Origin: Methanobacteriota archaeon
GTDB taxonomy: Archaea; Thermoplasmatota; Poseidoniia; Poseidoniales; Poseidoniaceae
DNA: 64,000 nucleotides
Assembly: GCA_002718195.1 (NCBI GenBank)
Contig: PBDU01000011.1
Coordinates: forward strand, 155,927 to 219,926
Direction of reading: 5' to 3'
In this document: in pieces, positions 24,957-34,590 of the stretch
Layout: every line of letters begins with the position of its first letter
How positions within the stretch are numbered: the first letter of the stretch is position 1
Program-made: the position numbers and the translations under genes
Notes under the pieces: generated by a model
The model's input: only the letters and a program-made list of their open reading frames with translations
What the model was told of the DNA's origin: nothing
The model's database searches: none

Positions 24957-26336
24957 ATGACCGATGAGGTGCTTGTAGCGAGTCTTGTTGAAGACAAGTC
25001 ATCCTCGGCAGATTCGAATATCTCCAAAAAAACCCAAGCAACTGCACTATCTACGCTCATTTTCGTCGCTCTATTCACCACTTTGGCTGTAATCAATCCA
25101 GCAGAGGAATTAGATGTTATCGATGGTGGAGAGGTTAGTCAAGGTAATGATGAGTTCAGACCATTTTCCGTAATTGCTCCTATAGATACAGGAATAAATG
25201 TCTATCATGACCACTTTAGAACAAACGAAACTTACCCGCAATGGTTACTCGATGGTCTAGGGGTGACGATGGTTTGCGACATTACCTTGGAAGGGACATA
25301 TTCTGAGAGACTTGAAGCGGATACGGCAGATTGCTGGGACAAAATTACTGCATCAGACATAGTTTATTTCACCGGGACAAAAATAATCGGGCATTCTCCT
25401 GATTGGTCTGGCGGTGAAATACCGATTCTTGATGATCCGGCTGACGGACATGGCTCGGCAGTTACGGGGGCAGTTTTAGACGCTAATCCTGATGCAATCA
25501 TTTTCTTTGTTGAGGGTTTCAGTACAAATGCAGTCTTGGCTGCAGCCCAACAACCATTGGTTGATGTAATTACAACATCATTCGGTGCCCCCGGTTCACT
25601 ACCTGTCCCAGGTATCGAAACAGCTACTCAAGAGGCAGTTGTGAGCCAAATGAAAATCCATACTGGAGCAGCAGACAATTCGCCTTCTCCCGCTGTACAG
25701 GATGCTACAGCAGGTCCACCATGGTCAATAGGCATCGCAGGTTATGCGGAAGGGGGGGATGATCAAAAGGAAATTATGTCTGGCTCCTATCCAGACATCT
25801 CCGCAGACTGGACTCAAGTTTTACCAAACCACCAAGATATCGATGGCTATCATGAAACTTCAGGCACATCGTTCGCAACTCCTAGAACCGCCGGAATTAT
25901 TTCATTTGTCTTAGATTCACTTAGAAGCGAATACATGGATTACTCATCTGGAGCATCCCCGATTGATAGGGGCGGGTTTTTGGTAAACGGTACCGATGGT
26001 GATGGGAATGAAGTACAAATTTCAAATGCTGACATCCGTGATGCAATCAACCGCTCTGCGTGGTACCCAGACTTTGGATGGGATCCAACTAGCGGAACAA
26101 TGCCAATCTCTCCGGTTGCTCCTTGTACTCAGACCGGTTGGGGATTGGTTAACCTGAGTAATATCCAACCTATCATTTCTCACTTGAATGGGTCATCTCC
26201 TCTTCCAGATCGCCCTGGAGATGTTGTTGCTTGTATGGAAGCTAACCAAGAAGCAAGAGAAGCATATTGGGGTGCTTATCCTTCAATCACGATTGAGAGG
26301 ACTTACTCTGGAGAGGAAGCGATCTTTAGGGATTGA
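24957..26336 (+). CDS. Membrane-anchored subtilisin-like (S8) protease
   Basis: 459 residues. A short cytoplasmic start precedes a hydrophobic anchor at about 29-47. The catalytic triad is visible: Asp77 in APIDTGINV, His165 in DGHGSAVTG and Ser305 in SGTSFATPRTAG. The oxyanion region is less canonical than in the sister protease at 30653, and no propeptide is evident. Likely an exported peptidase facing outward. Its last 11 bases overlap the convergent 1390-residue membrane protein gene. Confidence 0.85.
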   Translation: MTDEVLVASLVEDKSSSADSNISKKTQATALSTLIFVALFTTLAVINPAEELDVIDGGEVSQGNDEFRPFSVIAPIDTGINVYHDHFRTNETYPQWLLDGLGVTMVCDITLEGTYSERLEADTADCWDKITASDIVYFTGTKIIGHSPDWSGGEIPILDDPADGHGSAVTGAVLDANPDAIIFFVEGFSTNAVLAAAQQPLVDVITTSFGAPGSLPVPGIETATQEAVVSQMKIHTGAADNSPSPAVQDATAGPPWSIGIAGYAEGGDDQKEIMSGSYPDISADWTQVLPNHQDIDGYHETSGTSFATPRTAGIISFVLDSLRSEYMDYSSGASPIDRGGFLVNGTDGDGNEVQISNADIRDAINRSAWYPDFGWDPTSGTMPISPVAPCTQTGWGLVNLSNIQPIISHLNGSSPLPDRPGDVVACMEANQEAREAYWGAYPSITIERTYSGEEAIFRD

Positions 26337-29300
26337 TTGGCTCAAAAGTTAATATGAATTCTCCATTTGGTTTGAAACCTATAACCGGCTTAAACCCTTC
26401 ATGAGGAGTATTTGCAATTGCCATGCCGATGTTCTGCAATATATTTGGAGGAATATTGACTGCAAATCCTAGATTTGTATCGACAAAGTTGTAGCTATTT
26501 GGCATGTTTAGTGCAACATTGTTTTGCTGTACTTGTTCCTTAGCAGCCTGAATTTTTTCTTCCACTTGTTCCTTCACGTCTCTAATTTCATCATGATTTT
26601 TGGAAACTTCATCCAGTACTTTTTCAACCTCTTTGATTGCTTCAGAACTCGCTACATGTTCTTCTACGGCATTGACAACACCCTCAACCGAATCTGAGAT
26701 TTCTTCTTTTAATTCATCAATCGAATCCATCGCAGAAGTTGCGGCTCTAGGGGAAACCAGAGCAGGCATATTTGGCATATCCTGATTCATCTGAACAGGC
26801 TGCATCATAGCAAACGGGTCGTCGAGAATGGCTTTTTCGCTACCAGTTCTCTGAGTCCATAGCGCAGCATAACCAAATGCTAGAAGACCAACGAAAATGA
26901 ATGCAATCGCTCCGAACAAATCATCGTTTATTGAGGCAGCAAAAATAATTCCAGAAATTATAGATCCAAACCCTCCGATGGCTCTTCTCCATCTTGCATC
27001 GTATTTCTCTTGGAAACCTTGTACTCCCACAAGGGTTAGAAGTAAAGTCATACAGAGAGTTACTATTATCCAATTTGAATCATCATTGAAAATTAGAATT
27101 AATCCAACCAAGGATGAAAATAGACCAGAGATCCCTAAGGTTCCGATTACATTGAAGAATTCTTCATCGTTATCCCAACTGAATAAATCTGAATCATACA
27201 TGAAATCCTCTTGCATTCCTAAGATGTAGATTCCTATTCCTTCCAAAATCATGATTACTCCAGCAATCATTGTACCAGTAATCTCTACGTCTGAGCCAAA
27301 GGCAAGGAAGTATGCATTTCCTAACGTTAGAGCGTGAAGGACCGGAAGAAGTGGAAGGCTGAATTTCCTTCCATGTTTGAAAGTCCTTTCAGTAGCAAAT
27401 AAAGCTCCGATAATGTTTAGGATACCGCCGAGAATGGCAAAAGATAACAAGAGATTGATAATGATGAAAGCCTCATTAATCTTGAGCATACTTTCCTTCT
27501 GAATCTCGATATATTCATCATAGTTCAATTGAGAATCCGGATTTCTTGCATTGTATGCAGCCAAATCTTCCTCAGGGTTGTATCTGACAAAGATCATTCC
27601 ATTTTTTGTGATCGCATAAAATATTCCTGTGTAAACTGCGCTTCCAGCTGCAGACCAAGAAATAACTTCTAGAGGGTCATTAATCTCTGTCGAACTAAAT
27701 CCGATGATGAGAGATATCAACATTACAACAGGAACAACTTGGATGAATTCTATTGCGCCTTTGGAGATAACGCTGACTGTAATGATACAAACCAAAATTG
27801 TAGGCAACCAAGCCACGCTTGTAGATGCTGAAAATACCCCGACAATTACCCAAATGATACTTCCAACAAATGGATAGTCTTCGGTTCCATTTTTTGTAAA
27901 TGAAGATAGTAGCCAGACCAAACCCATCTGAATGGTAATAATTACTCCTGAAATCTGAGGAATTCCGGCAGTCCATCCATCATAAACCATTGACTCAAAT
28001 CCGAAAAATTGGAGAACATCGTAAGATACATGTCCATATTGAAGCCACGACCATCCGAGAAGCAGTAAAATTCCTGGTGAAGTTAACAAAGCAGCGGTGT
28101 GTTTGTGCTGAATGCACTTCCATGTGATCAAAGCCAGCATACCAATCAGTAACAATCCTCCACTTGTGTCTAGCATTGCTATTGCGATTAATGCAAACAT
28201 TGTACCGTGGTCCATGTTCCTGTTCATCTCGTCTACCTTGAGGCCTCTAAGTTGGAGAAGTAATGCAGGACCAGCACAGGCGAGAAGCAAGATTCCATCG
28301 AAAATTGCCCTAATGTTTGTGTAAAGCGTAAAATTACAACTCATCCAATTAAATGCTATTTCTGCACATGTTTCCCATTCTTCACCGATTGTCCATCTAT
28401 AGTCGTAAGAATGCAGTAGAAGTGAGATTGGTAGGGCAATCACGAATAGCATCCAGGATGCAGTGAAACGGGTTGAGGCATCCTGCTCTTTCTGAGAAAG
28501 AACCTCAAAAGCCAAAATTGCTACAGGGATACAAAATAGTGCTACACCAAGGTAACTTTCCGTCACCATTTCAGCATCTAAAGAAATTATAGCCCCTACT
28601 ATTACAAGCATAGGACCAAGAATAGTTATCTTCGCTAATTTATTCCAAGAATATCTCGAAAGGTCGCTCTTTTCTTTTTCTTCGGCAATAACCCATGCAT
28701 TGACATCTGGGTTCCATACTTTGCCAGAGTTTGAGTTCATCGCATCAGTCAACCAACCGAACATCATTCCAAAGTCTAATTCAACCTCTCTGGTCCTTCT
28801 AAAGACCGCATAGAGAATTAAACCAATTACTAAGACTTCATATCCGAACTTAATACCGAATGCTTCGGCCGACAAAGACCCATTTAGAGCCAATATTATA
28901 GTTACAATTAAGGCAAGGGCAGTGTACAAAGTTCCATCTTTTCTAGAATCAATATCCTGCATGGTTGCCTTGTTCATTTTCAATACGGCCAAGCCGATTA
29001 GATAACCACAGAATATCCAAGGTAGTATACTTGATGAGAGGCTAATTACACCTCTGGAAAGACCCACGCATACCATCATCAAAATATCTGTCCAAGCAGA
29101 AGATTTCTTGGCATAACTTGCCGCTGAGGCCGTAATTACAAGTACTACCGGCAGTATAATTTCCATATAATCTAGCGCAAACATGTCAGTGTAGGCAAGG
29201 TCAACGGTGATTGCTCTAACGTCGGTTAAAATGAAGGAAATGGCTAGTGCTGCCAAGGTGAAATCGATAACCCATTTTCTAGCATCCTTATTGATGAAAA

Positions 29301-30498
29301 TCATGTATTGGATAATTAGTATAGTGATTATCCAAGCAATCCATGAACCCTCAAAGGGAAGAATACCTAAAGCGAATGCTAATCCTATCGGCATTGCAGG
29401 AACTCTCTGCTTTAGAACTGCAGGGAAGTAGGAAATCAGCAGGGCAATCCACAAGCCAATTGGAAGGGTTATGCTTGAGGCAAGGCCAGTCAAATTTGAA
29501 GTCCTAAATGGTCCTAATACCAATTCAAAGTCGTTAAGGTATGAGAATAGCATAGCAGCAAATACAATCCCGACTAACCCAGCAGATGCTTTTTGCATTA
29601 ATTCAAAATTTATCATTTCTTTTTCGGCATACCAACCTTGAATTGCGATGATGAAAATTAGCAGCGATAATGCTCCTCCATCAAATGGTCCGTTATTTGC
29701 CTCATAGAAAAATGGAATAATTCCTGATATAATTGCCATCGCTATGAAGTATCTAGAACGATTACTTCGGAACGCAACCTCCATAGAAATGAATGACAAG
29801 AAGACAATACTGATTCCAATTTCGTACGAGACAACATTTTCTGACCAGTTCATCCAATTTGCAGATCCTCCTAAGAGAAGAGCTAGAGGCGTTAATGCTG
29901 TCACTCCCCAAGCAAATCCGGTTTGCCCTTCGTAACGTTTTAGCAGTAAATACTCAGCAAGAACTACGAGTGCTAATGCCCCTGATTGGAGGTAAATTGC
30001 GTTGACAGAAGGAACTACTCCCCCATTACCATTTGATATTAAAAGTGCATCAATACCAAGTCCTGAAGATATATCAACGAAGTATCTTGCTCCCCAAATT
30101 ATTCCAACGGCAGCGAAGAAAAACCCTAGACCTAGCATGTAGTTTTGTGATTCTTGAAGATTCATTCCTTGTTTTCTAGCCTGCATTTCAACCATGCCGA
30201 CTGCCATCGCACACGATACGAAACCACCTACGAACAGTAGAAGATAAGATTCAGTGTCCGCATTTGCAAAACCTATTGTGAATATCCCCCCCCAAATTGC
30301 AATTAATGCCACAATGTACATTATCAGCATTGCAAATTTCTCAAGGGCAACGTCTGACTGTGCTCTTTGCGTAGAAGGTAGTTGAATATTGATTGGATTA
30401 TTGGGGAGTGGTGCAGTAATTCCACCAGTCATTCCAATAACTTCTGAGGTAATTGGCTGGCTAGAGGCACGAGTAGGATTTCTTCTTGGTGCTGGCAT
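26326..30498 (-). CDS. Giant polytopic membrane protein of unknown function (1390 aa)
   Basis: 1390 residues. Roughly residues 55-1200 are a near-continuous series of hydrophobic helices (I estimate over 30) with short loops. Then comes a soluble part with a coiled coil at about 1249-1322 (ELKEEISDSVEGVVNAVEEH and similar heptads) and a small beta-rich end (GFKPVIGFKPNGEFILTFEP). The first 50 residues are polar and Pro/Asn-rich. I recognise no transporter, glycosyltransferase or secretion motif. It lies between two subtilase genes. It could be a scaffold, transporter or surface-assembly protein; none of these is shown. Confidence 0.8.
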   Translation of the reverse strand: MPAPRRNPTRASSQPITSEVIGMTGGITAPLPNNPINIQLPSTQRAQSDVALEKFAMLIMYIVALIAIWGGIFTIGFANADTESYLLLFVGGFVSCAMAVGMVEMQARKQGMNLQESQNYMLGLGFFFAAVGIIWGARYFVDISSGLGIDALLISNGNGGVVPSVNAIYLQSGALALVVLAEYLLLKRYEGQTGFAWGVTALTPLALLLGGSANWMNWSENVVSYEIGISIVFLSFISMEVAFRSNRSRYFIAMAIISGIIPFFYEANNGPFDGGALSLLIFIIAIQGWYAEKEMINFELMQKASAGLVGIVFAAMLFSYLNDFELVLGPFRTSNLTGLASSITLPIGLWIALLISYFPAVLKQRVPAMPIGLAFALGILPFEGSWIAWIITILIIQYMIFINKDARKWVIDFTLAALAISFILTDVRAITVDLAYTDMFALDYMEIILPVVLVITASAASYAKKSSAWTDILMMVCVGLSRGVISLSSSILPWIFCGYLIGLAVLKMNKATMQDIDSRKDGTLYTALALIVTIILALNGSLSAEAFGIKFGYEVLVIGLILYAVFRRTREVELDFGMMFGWLTDAMNSNSGKVWNPDVNAWVIAEEKEKSDLSRYSWNKLAKITILGPMLVIVGAIISLDAEMVTESYLGVALFCIPVAILAFEVLSQKEQDASTRFTASWMLFVIALPISLLLHSYDYRWTIGEEWETCAEIAFNWMSCNFTLYTNIRAIFDGILLLACAGPALLLQLRGLKVDEMNRNMDHGTMFALIAIAMLDTSGGLLLIGMLALITWKCIQHKHTAALLTSPGILLLLGWSWLQYGHVSYDVLQFFGFESMVYDGWTAGIPQISGVIITIQMGLVWLLSSFTKNGTEDYPFVGSIIWVIVGVFSASTSVAWLPTILVCIITVSVISKGAIEFIQVVPVVMLISLIIGFSSTEINDPLEVISWSAAGSAVYTGIFYAITKNGMIFVRYNPEEDLAAYNARNPDSQLNYDEYIEIQKESMLKINEAFIIINLLLSFAILGGILNIIGALFATERTFKHGRKFSLPLLPVLHALTLGNAYFLAFGSDVEITGTMIAGVIMILEGIGIYILGMQEDFMYDSDLFSWDNDEEFFNVIGTLGISGLFSSLVGLILIFNDDSNWIIVTLCMTLLLTLVGVQGFQEKYDARWRRAIGGFGSIISGIIFAASINDDLFGAIAFIFVGLLAFGYAALWTQRTGSEKAILDDPFAMMQPVQMNQDMPNMPALVSPRAATSAMDSIDELKEEISDSVEGVVNAVEEHVASSEAIKEVEKVLDEVSKNHDEIRDVKEQVEEKIQAAKEQVQQNNVALNMPNSYNFVDTNLGFAVNIPPNILQNIGMAIANTPHEGFKPVIGFKPNGEFILTFEPINP

Positions 30499-30557
30499 CT
30501 AAATCGTTGTTATCATCGATGAATATGTAATAAAATTTTAGCCGTAAATTAGCAATA

Positions 30558-30576
30558 GGGTTTCAAAACGAAACCC
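30558..30576. promoter_or_regulatory. Inverted repeat between giant membrane protein and subtilase
   Basis: GGGTTTC and GAAACCC form a perfect 7-bp palindrome around AAAAC. It lies in the 154-base gap between the divergent starts at 30498 and 30653, about 60-75 bases from each, so it may be a shared operator. The rest of the gap is AT-rich with no other recognisable feature. Confidence 0.4.
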
Positions 30577-30652
30577 GTTGGTTGGAACCACATTGAACCA
30601 TAATCCGATGCATTCAAACCATGCGTAATCTTGGCTATGCTAGGTCATATCC

Positions 30653-32581
30653 ATGCAACTCAAGAGAACGCTTGCATTTTTCGCTCTATCTCTGCTTATC
30701 ATGCCGGTCATTGCGGCTGCAACGCCAGTAAATTCTGAACCCTCTGAGGAAGAGGGCTGGTGGATTGATACCACAGTTGACCGCAATGGTAACAGCATAG
30801 GTGATATGGTAGAGAAATTCCATGACCATCCGCTATTTTTGGATGAAGAAGGAACACTTCCTGTAATCGTGGATTATTCCAGAGACGTCTCTGAGGATGA
30901 CGTGAGAATTCTTGAACAAAATGTTGAATTCCAACATCAAGTTACTCTCGACAGAATTGATGCAATTGCAGGGCGAGTGCCACACAACATGATTCTGGAA
31001 ACACTTGAATTACCAGGAGTCATTATGATTGAGCTCGATGGAATTCTTGAAGCACTTAATGGAGATGTTGCTGTAGTGCACGCTGTGGATGTAGCACAGC
31101 AAAATACAGGTTACGATGGCTCAGGAGTTACAGTTGCTATCATCGACACTGGAATTGATGGAAATCACTCCGGTCTTGATGATCAAGATGATGATCCAAC
31201 AACATACGACCCGAAAATCATCGGATTTTATGATGCTGTTAATAATCCATCTCTAACAAACGGGACTGAAGTGTTCCCATATGATGACCAAGGTCACGGC
31301 ACTCACTGCGCGGGTACTACCGCTGGAACAGGTGCTCCAACCTACGAGCATCCAGGAATGGCACCACAAGCAAACCTTGTGGGTGTAAAAGTTCTAGACG
31401 CAGGTGGTTCAGGTTCGTTTGCCACAGTTATGGCTGGAATGCAATGGACAGTTGACCACAGATATGAATTCAATATTCGTGCCGCTTCGATGTCCCTTGG
31501 AGGTCCAGGTGCAATTGAATGGACTTCGTCTGAAGAAGACAGCGTAAACCGTTACGCTAACGAAATGGTAAGAGCAGGCGTTGCCATGTTTATTGCTGCA
31601 GGTAATAACGGTGTTAGCTCACAAATCGGAACTCCAGGTTCTGCTGAAGATGTTATCACTGTTGGCGCTCTTGACAAGGATACTAGCATTGCGATTTATT
31701 CTTCCCAAGGACCTACTGAGGAAGGTAGAATCAAACCAAACATTGCATTTGTTGGTTCAGATGTAATGTCTGCTGAGGCAAACTCGGGAGATGGATATGT
31801 CGGATTCAGCGGTACCAGCATGGCAACTCCAGGAGCGGCAGGAGTTGCTGCTTTGATGTACCAAGCTAACCCTGATTTGTCTCCATTTGACATTAGAAAC
31901 ATAATGCAAGAAACAGCTACTTACAGACAATGTCACTACATGTTCGCTAACGAGCCATGCGCCGATGATTTAATTCCTAAGAACAGGCAAAATAACGTCT
32001 ACGGGCACGGTCACGTGAATGCAGATGTGGCCCTACAAGAAGCAGCGGAAAGGTCGTATGCATGGGACTCCAACCGTTCAATAATGATCGAAACGCCATT
32101 AGGAGATGATGACAGAATTCACTTACTTCCTGGGGACAAAATAGAATTCAATATATCTTCAGGTGTTGATTTGGTACAATGGAGAAGCAATCACCTAAGA
32201 GATGATTGGACAAATCTTGACTCATTTGATGAGGGTGACACAAAGTTCGAGTTAGAAGACATGGTAATCTATGATAAATTGCAATATCTGCCTGGAATCC
32301 CAATCGAAGGAAATCACACCTTGTCTCTTAGAGGAATCACATGTAACGACGGTGAGTGTTCAGATCCTCTTTCAACTCCCCTTGTGACGGTAGACATCAT
32401 GATGATGGATGTGGACAACATGGCTTCAAACGGTGCAGAAGATGAATCAGCTGCCATAACCGGTGGTACTCTAGTCATAATCGTTCTATTGATTGTAATA
32501 GCGGCACTTGCTGCGTTTATCGTTCAGTTAAGAAACGAGAATAACGAAATGATTCTAACTGCTGAATTGGAAAGAGATTGA
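30653..32581 (+). CDS. Secreted subtilisin-like (S8) serine protease with C-terminal anchor
   Basis: 642 residues. Signal peptide at 1-22; an I9-type propeptide at about 68-130 (LPVIVDYSRDVSEDDVRIL); peptidase domain with Asp165 (IIDTGIDG), His215 (GHGTHCAG), AAGNNG oxyanion loop and Ser389 (SGTSMATPGAAG). A beta-rich domain at about 480-600 and one helix at 612-632 (TLVIIVLLIVIAALAAFIVQ) keep it on the cell surface. It degrades extracellular protein, consistent with a protein-feeding heterotroph. Signal peptide and full triad make the call firm. Confidence 0.95.
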   Translation: MQLKRTLAFFALSLLIMPVIAAATPVNSEPSEEEGWWIDTTVDRNGNSIGDMVEKFHDHPLFLDEEGTLPVIVDYSRDVSEDDVRILEQNVEFQHQVTLDRIDAIAGRVPHNMILETLELPGVIMIELDGILEALNGDVAVVHAVDVAQQNTGYDGSGVTVAIIDTGIDGNHSGLDDQDDDPTTYDPKIIGFYDAVNNPSLTNGTEVFPYDDQGHGTHCAGTTAGTGAPTYEHPGMAPQANLVGVKVLDAGGSGSFATVMAGMQWTVDHRYEFNIRAASMSLGGPGAIEWTSSEEDSVNRYANEMVRAGVAMFIAAGNNGVSSQIGTPGSAEDVITVGALDKDTSIAIYSSQGPTEEGRIKPNIAFVGSDVMSAEANSGDGYVGFSGTSMATPGAAGVAALMYQANPDLSPFDIRNIMQETATYRQCHYMFANEPCADDLIPKNRQNNVYGHGHVNADVALQEAAERSYAWDSNRSIMIETPLGDDDRIHLLPGDKIEFNISSGVDLVQWRSNHLRDDWTNLDSFDEGDTKFELEDMVIYDKLQYLPGIPIEGNHTLSLRGITCNDGECSDPLSTPLVTVDIMMMDVDNMASNGAEDESAAITGGTLVIIVLLIVIAALAAFIVQLRNENNEMILTAELERD

Positions 32582-32626
32582 GATATTCTCTTCGATTTTG
32601 GCCCTTTTAATCCAAAAGTGGTTTGG

Positions 32627-32830
32627 TTACAATACAAGTAAAACATATACCAACACAGGGATTAAAGTGATTAGTGCTGACATCCAAGTCCTTGACTTAA
32701 TCTGTTGCAGAGAAGGCGCTCCCTCTTTATTGAATTCCTTATGTCCACACTCATGGCATGTAACTTCATAGCCGAGACCAGGATACTCGACAATCCTTGC
32801 AATTGGTCCCCATGCACCTTTTATTTTCAC
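32627..32830 (-). CDS. Zinc-ribbon tail-anchored membrane protein, start unclear
   Basis: 67 residues from a GTG at 32830, with CHECGHKEF and a C-terminal helix (MSALITLIPVLVYVLLVL). The same frame stays open upstream to a stop at 32888-32890 and encodes a second CSSC pair, which with CHEC completes a four-cysteine zinc ribbon. No ATG, GTG or TTG precedes that pair, but an AGGTGAT ribosome site does (about 32885-32892). The real start is therefore either non-standard or hidden by a base error. Function unknown; probably co-transcribed with the lipoprotein gene upstream. Confidence 0.65.
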   Translation of the reverse strand: MKIKGAWGPIARIVEYPGLGYEVTCHECGHKEFNKEGAPSLQQIKSRTWMSALITLIPVLVYVLLVL

Positions 32831-32915
32831 AGCACTTGTTTTTTGTGAATTGCAACTGCTACACGTAAAAGATTTAGTCGCAGTATATCACCTATCATTC
32901 AAAGGATTGAATTTC

Positions 32916-33467
32916 TCAGGCACTAGCCTCTTCCCACTTCTCTTGAATCAATACTTGGTCATCAAGAATTCCTTTATGGATGTAGGTTATCTCTTTAGCA
33001 CTGTTAACAAAGACAATCGTACCAGGGTTTTGAATGTCAAGTTGTTCTCCAACCTCGCTGCCTTTCATGAATTTATATGAAGTCAAAGAAACTCCTTCAT
33101 CTTCGAGTTCCCCATTGTCGTCATATTCGTCATCATAACCATCCGCTGCATCATGCCAGTCGCTTAGTGTGATTCCTTGTGGGTCTTCAGTTGAATCTGT
33201 ACTGAAAATTAATACTTGCAGGCCTTCTTCAAATTCCCAGATATTATGCATTGATGAGTGGCACGGGTTGCTACACCATTCAGCTGAAAAAATCGCTATG
33301 AACGGTCCAGATGTTGTTTCTGAATCATAATTCAGGCCATCATCTGCAACTGCGTTGAATTCAGGAAAGACGATTTTTTGCTCTTCTTCAGGACCAGAGT
33401 TAATACAGCCTGACAGAGAGGTTGAAATTAGAAACAAACAAAGTAAACTAACGAATGGTATCCGCAT
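32916..33467 (-). CDS. Thioredoxin-like lipoprotein
   Basis: 183 residues. Signal peptide with lipobox LSGC (Cys about 21). The soluble part resembles a thioredoxin/peroxiredoxin fold: FIAIFSAEWCSNPCHSS places a CxxxC-like pair after a strand, and GTIVFVNSAKEITYIHKG matches the late strands. An acidic Asp/Glu loop occupies the middle. It may act in extracytoplasmic thiol chemistry or heme/copper protein maturation. The redox pair is atypical (CSNPC, not CxxC), so activity is uncertain. Confidence 0.75.
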   Translation of the reverse strand: MRIPFVSLLCLFLISTSLSGCINSGPEEEQKIVFPEFNAVADDGLNYDSETTSGPFIAIFSAEWCSNPCHSSMHNIWEFEEGLQVLIFSTDSTEDPQGITLSDWHDAADGYDDEYDDNGELEDEGVSLTSYKFMKGSEVGEQLDIQNPGTIVFVNSAKEITYIHKGILDDQVLIQEKWEEASA

Positions 33468-33545
33468 GTCCCGTGTGCTTATTGGGTCGTTTAATAATCT
33501 AGTTGCAAAAAGTTACTAAATAAAATATAACTAGGAATAAATGTC

Positions 33546-34562
33546 ATGAGCCGTTCAAGAGTTTTAGCTATAATGGCGATAATTACTTCTTTATGCATCA
33601 TAGGAGTTACAGGAGTAGCTAGTGGAGAAAATCAAAGCCAAGGTTGTAATGGTGACCTAGAAGGTAATTCAACGATTGACAGAAATGGTTGCCTTGATTC
33701 GGATGGCGATGGTTATTCTGACTACTCTGAAAATTGGACAAAGTTAGATGGTGCCGATGCGTTTCCGTTTGATGAACATGCCTGGGCTGATATGGACAAT
33801 GATGGCTTTACAGACCAGAGAGGTACAAATTATACCGACGATTGTCCTTTCACATGGGGCAAATCAAGGGTAATCTTGATGGGTTGCTCAGACATCGACA
33901 GAGATTTTGTGCCGGATAATTATGATGACGATGCTGATGGGGATGGCATAAGGAATGAGATGGAGAGAGCAGCCTCAACAGGTACTCAGCTTTTTGACCC
34001 ATATGATCCATCAAGCACTCCAGCAGATTCAGACCTTGACACAATCCCCGATGTTTTGGATGACGACAATGATAACGACAATTGGCCAGATGATATCGAG
34101 ATTGACAGAGGTTCTGACCCGTATGATGAAAATTCCAATCCTTTCAACATGTATTTTGGAACTGAAACTGGTTTGTTTTACCTTGGAGGGTTTAAATTCA
34201 CAAACGAGTATGAGCCGTCAGGTTTCGAAATATCATTATCTGTGATTATAGATGTCGCTACCGAAGAGTTGATGATACCATTTCTACTTATTCCTGCCTA
34301 CGTTGTACTGTCAGTAATCCGTAGAAGGCAATTTCATGTTTTTGAAGAACGAATTAAAAATGCGGAAAATCTTGAGGAGTTGCGGCAGTTAGAATCAAAA
34401 ATTAATAGGTTGATACGCAATAGAGGGATGAGATTGTATCACGGTTTAGTACTTAGAAATACAATAGAAGAATTTGAAGACAATTTTGGTTATAAAAAGA
34501 GTTATGACTTTAAAAATGAGCCAAATAATATGACTTCTAACAAAGATTCTGAAGAAGAATAG
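33546..34562 (+). CDS. Thrombospondin type 3-like Ca2+-binding repeat membrane protein
   Basis: 338 residues. Signal peptide at 1-27, then Asp-rich repeats of the TSP3/EF-like type: DSDGDGYSDYSENW, DMDNDGFTDQRG, DIDRDFVPDNYDDDADGDGI and DSDLDTIPDVLDDDNDND. Each can bind Ca2+. A membrane helix near 235-258 (LMIPFLLIPAYVVLSVI) is followed by a charged coiled-coil tail in the cytoplasm (EERIKNAENLEELRQLESKI). Likely a surface structural or adhesion protein; partner unknown. Confidence 0.8.
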   Translation: MSRSRVLAIMAIITSLCIIGVTGVASGENQSQGCNGDLEGNSTIDRNGCLDSDGDGYSDYSENWTKLDGADAFPFDEHAWADMDNDGFTDQRGTNYTDDCPFTWGKSRVILMGCSDIDRDFVPDNYDDDADGDGIRNEMERAASTGTQLFDPYDPSSTPADSDLDTIPDVLDDDNDNDNWPDDIEIDRGSDPYDENSNPFNMYFGTETGLFYLGGFKFTNEYEPSGFEISLSVIIDVATEELMIPFLLIPAYVVLSVIRRRQFHVFEERIKNAENLEELRQLESKINRLIRNRGMRLYHGLVLRNTIEEFEDNFGYKKSYDFKNEPNNMTSNKDSEEE

Positions 34563-34590
34563 AATTTGTTGATAAAAAACTCAAACGGTA

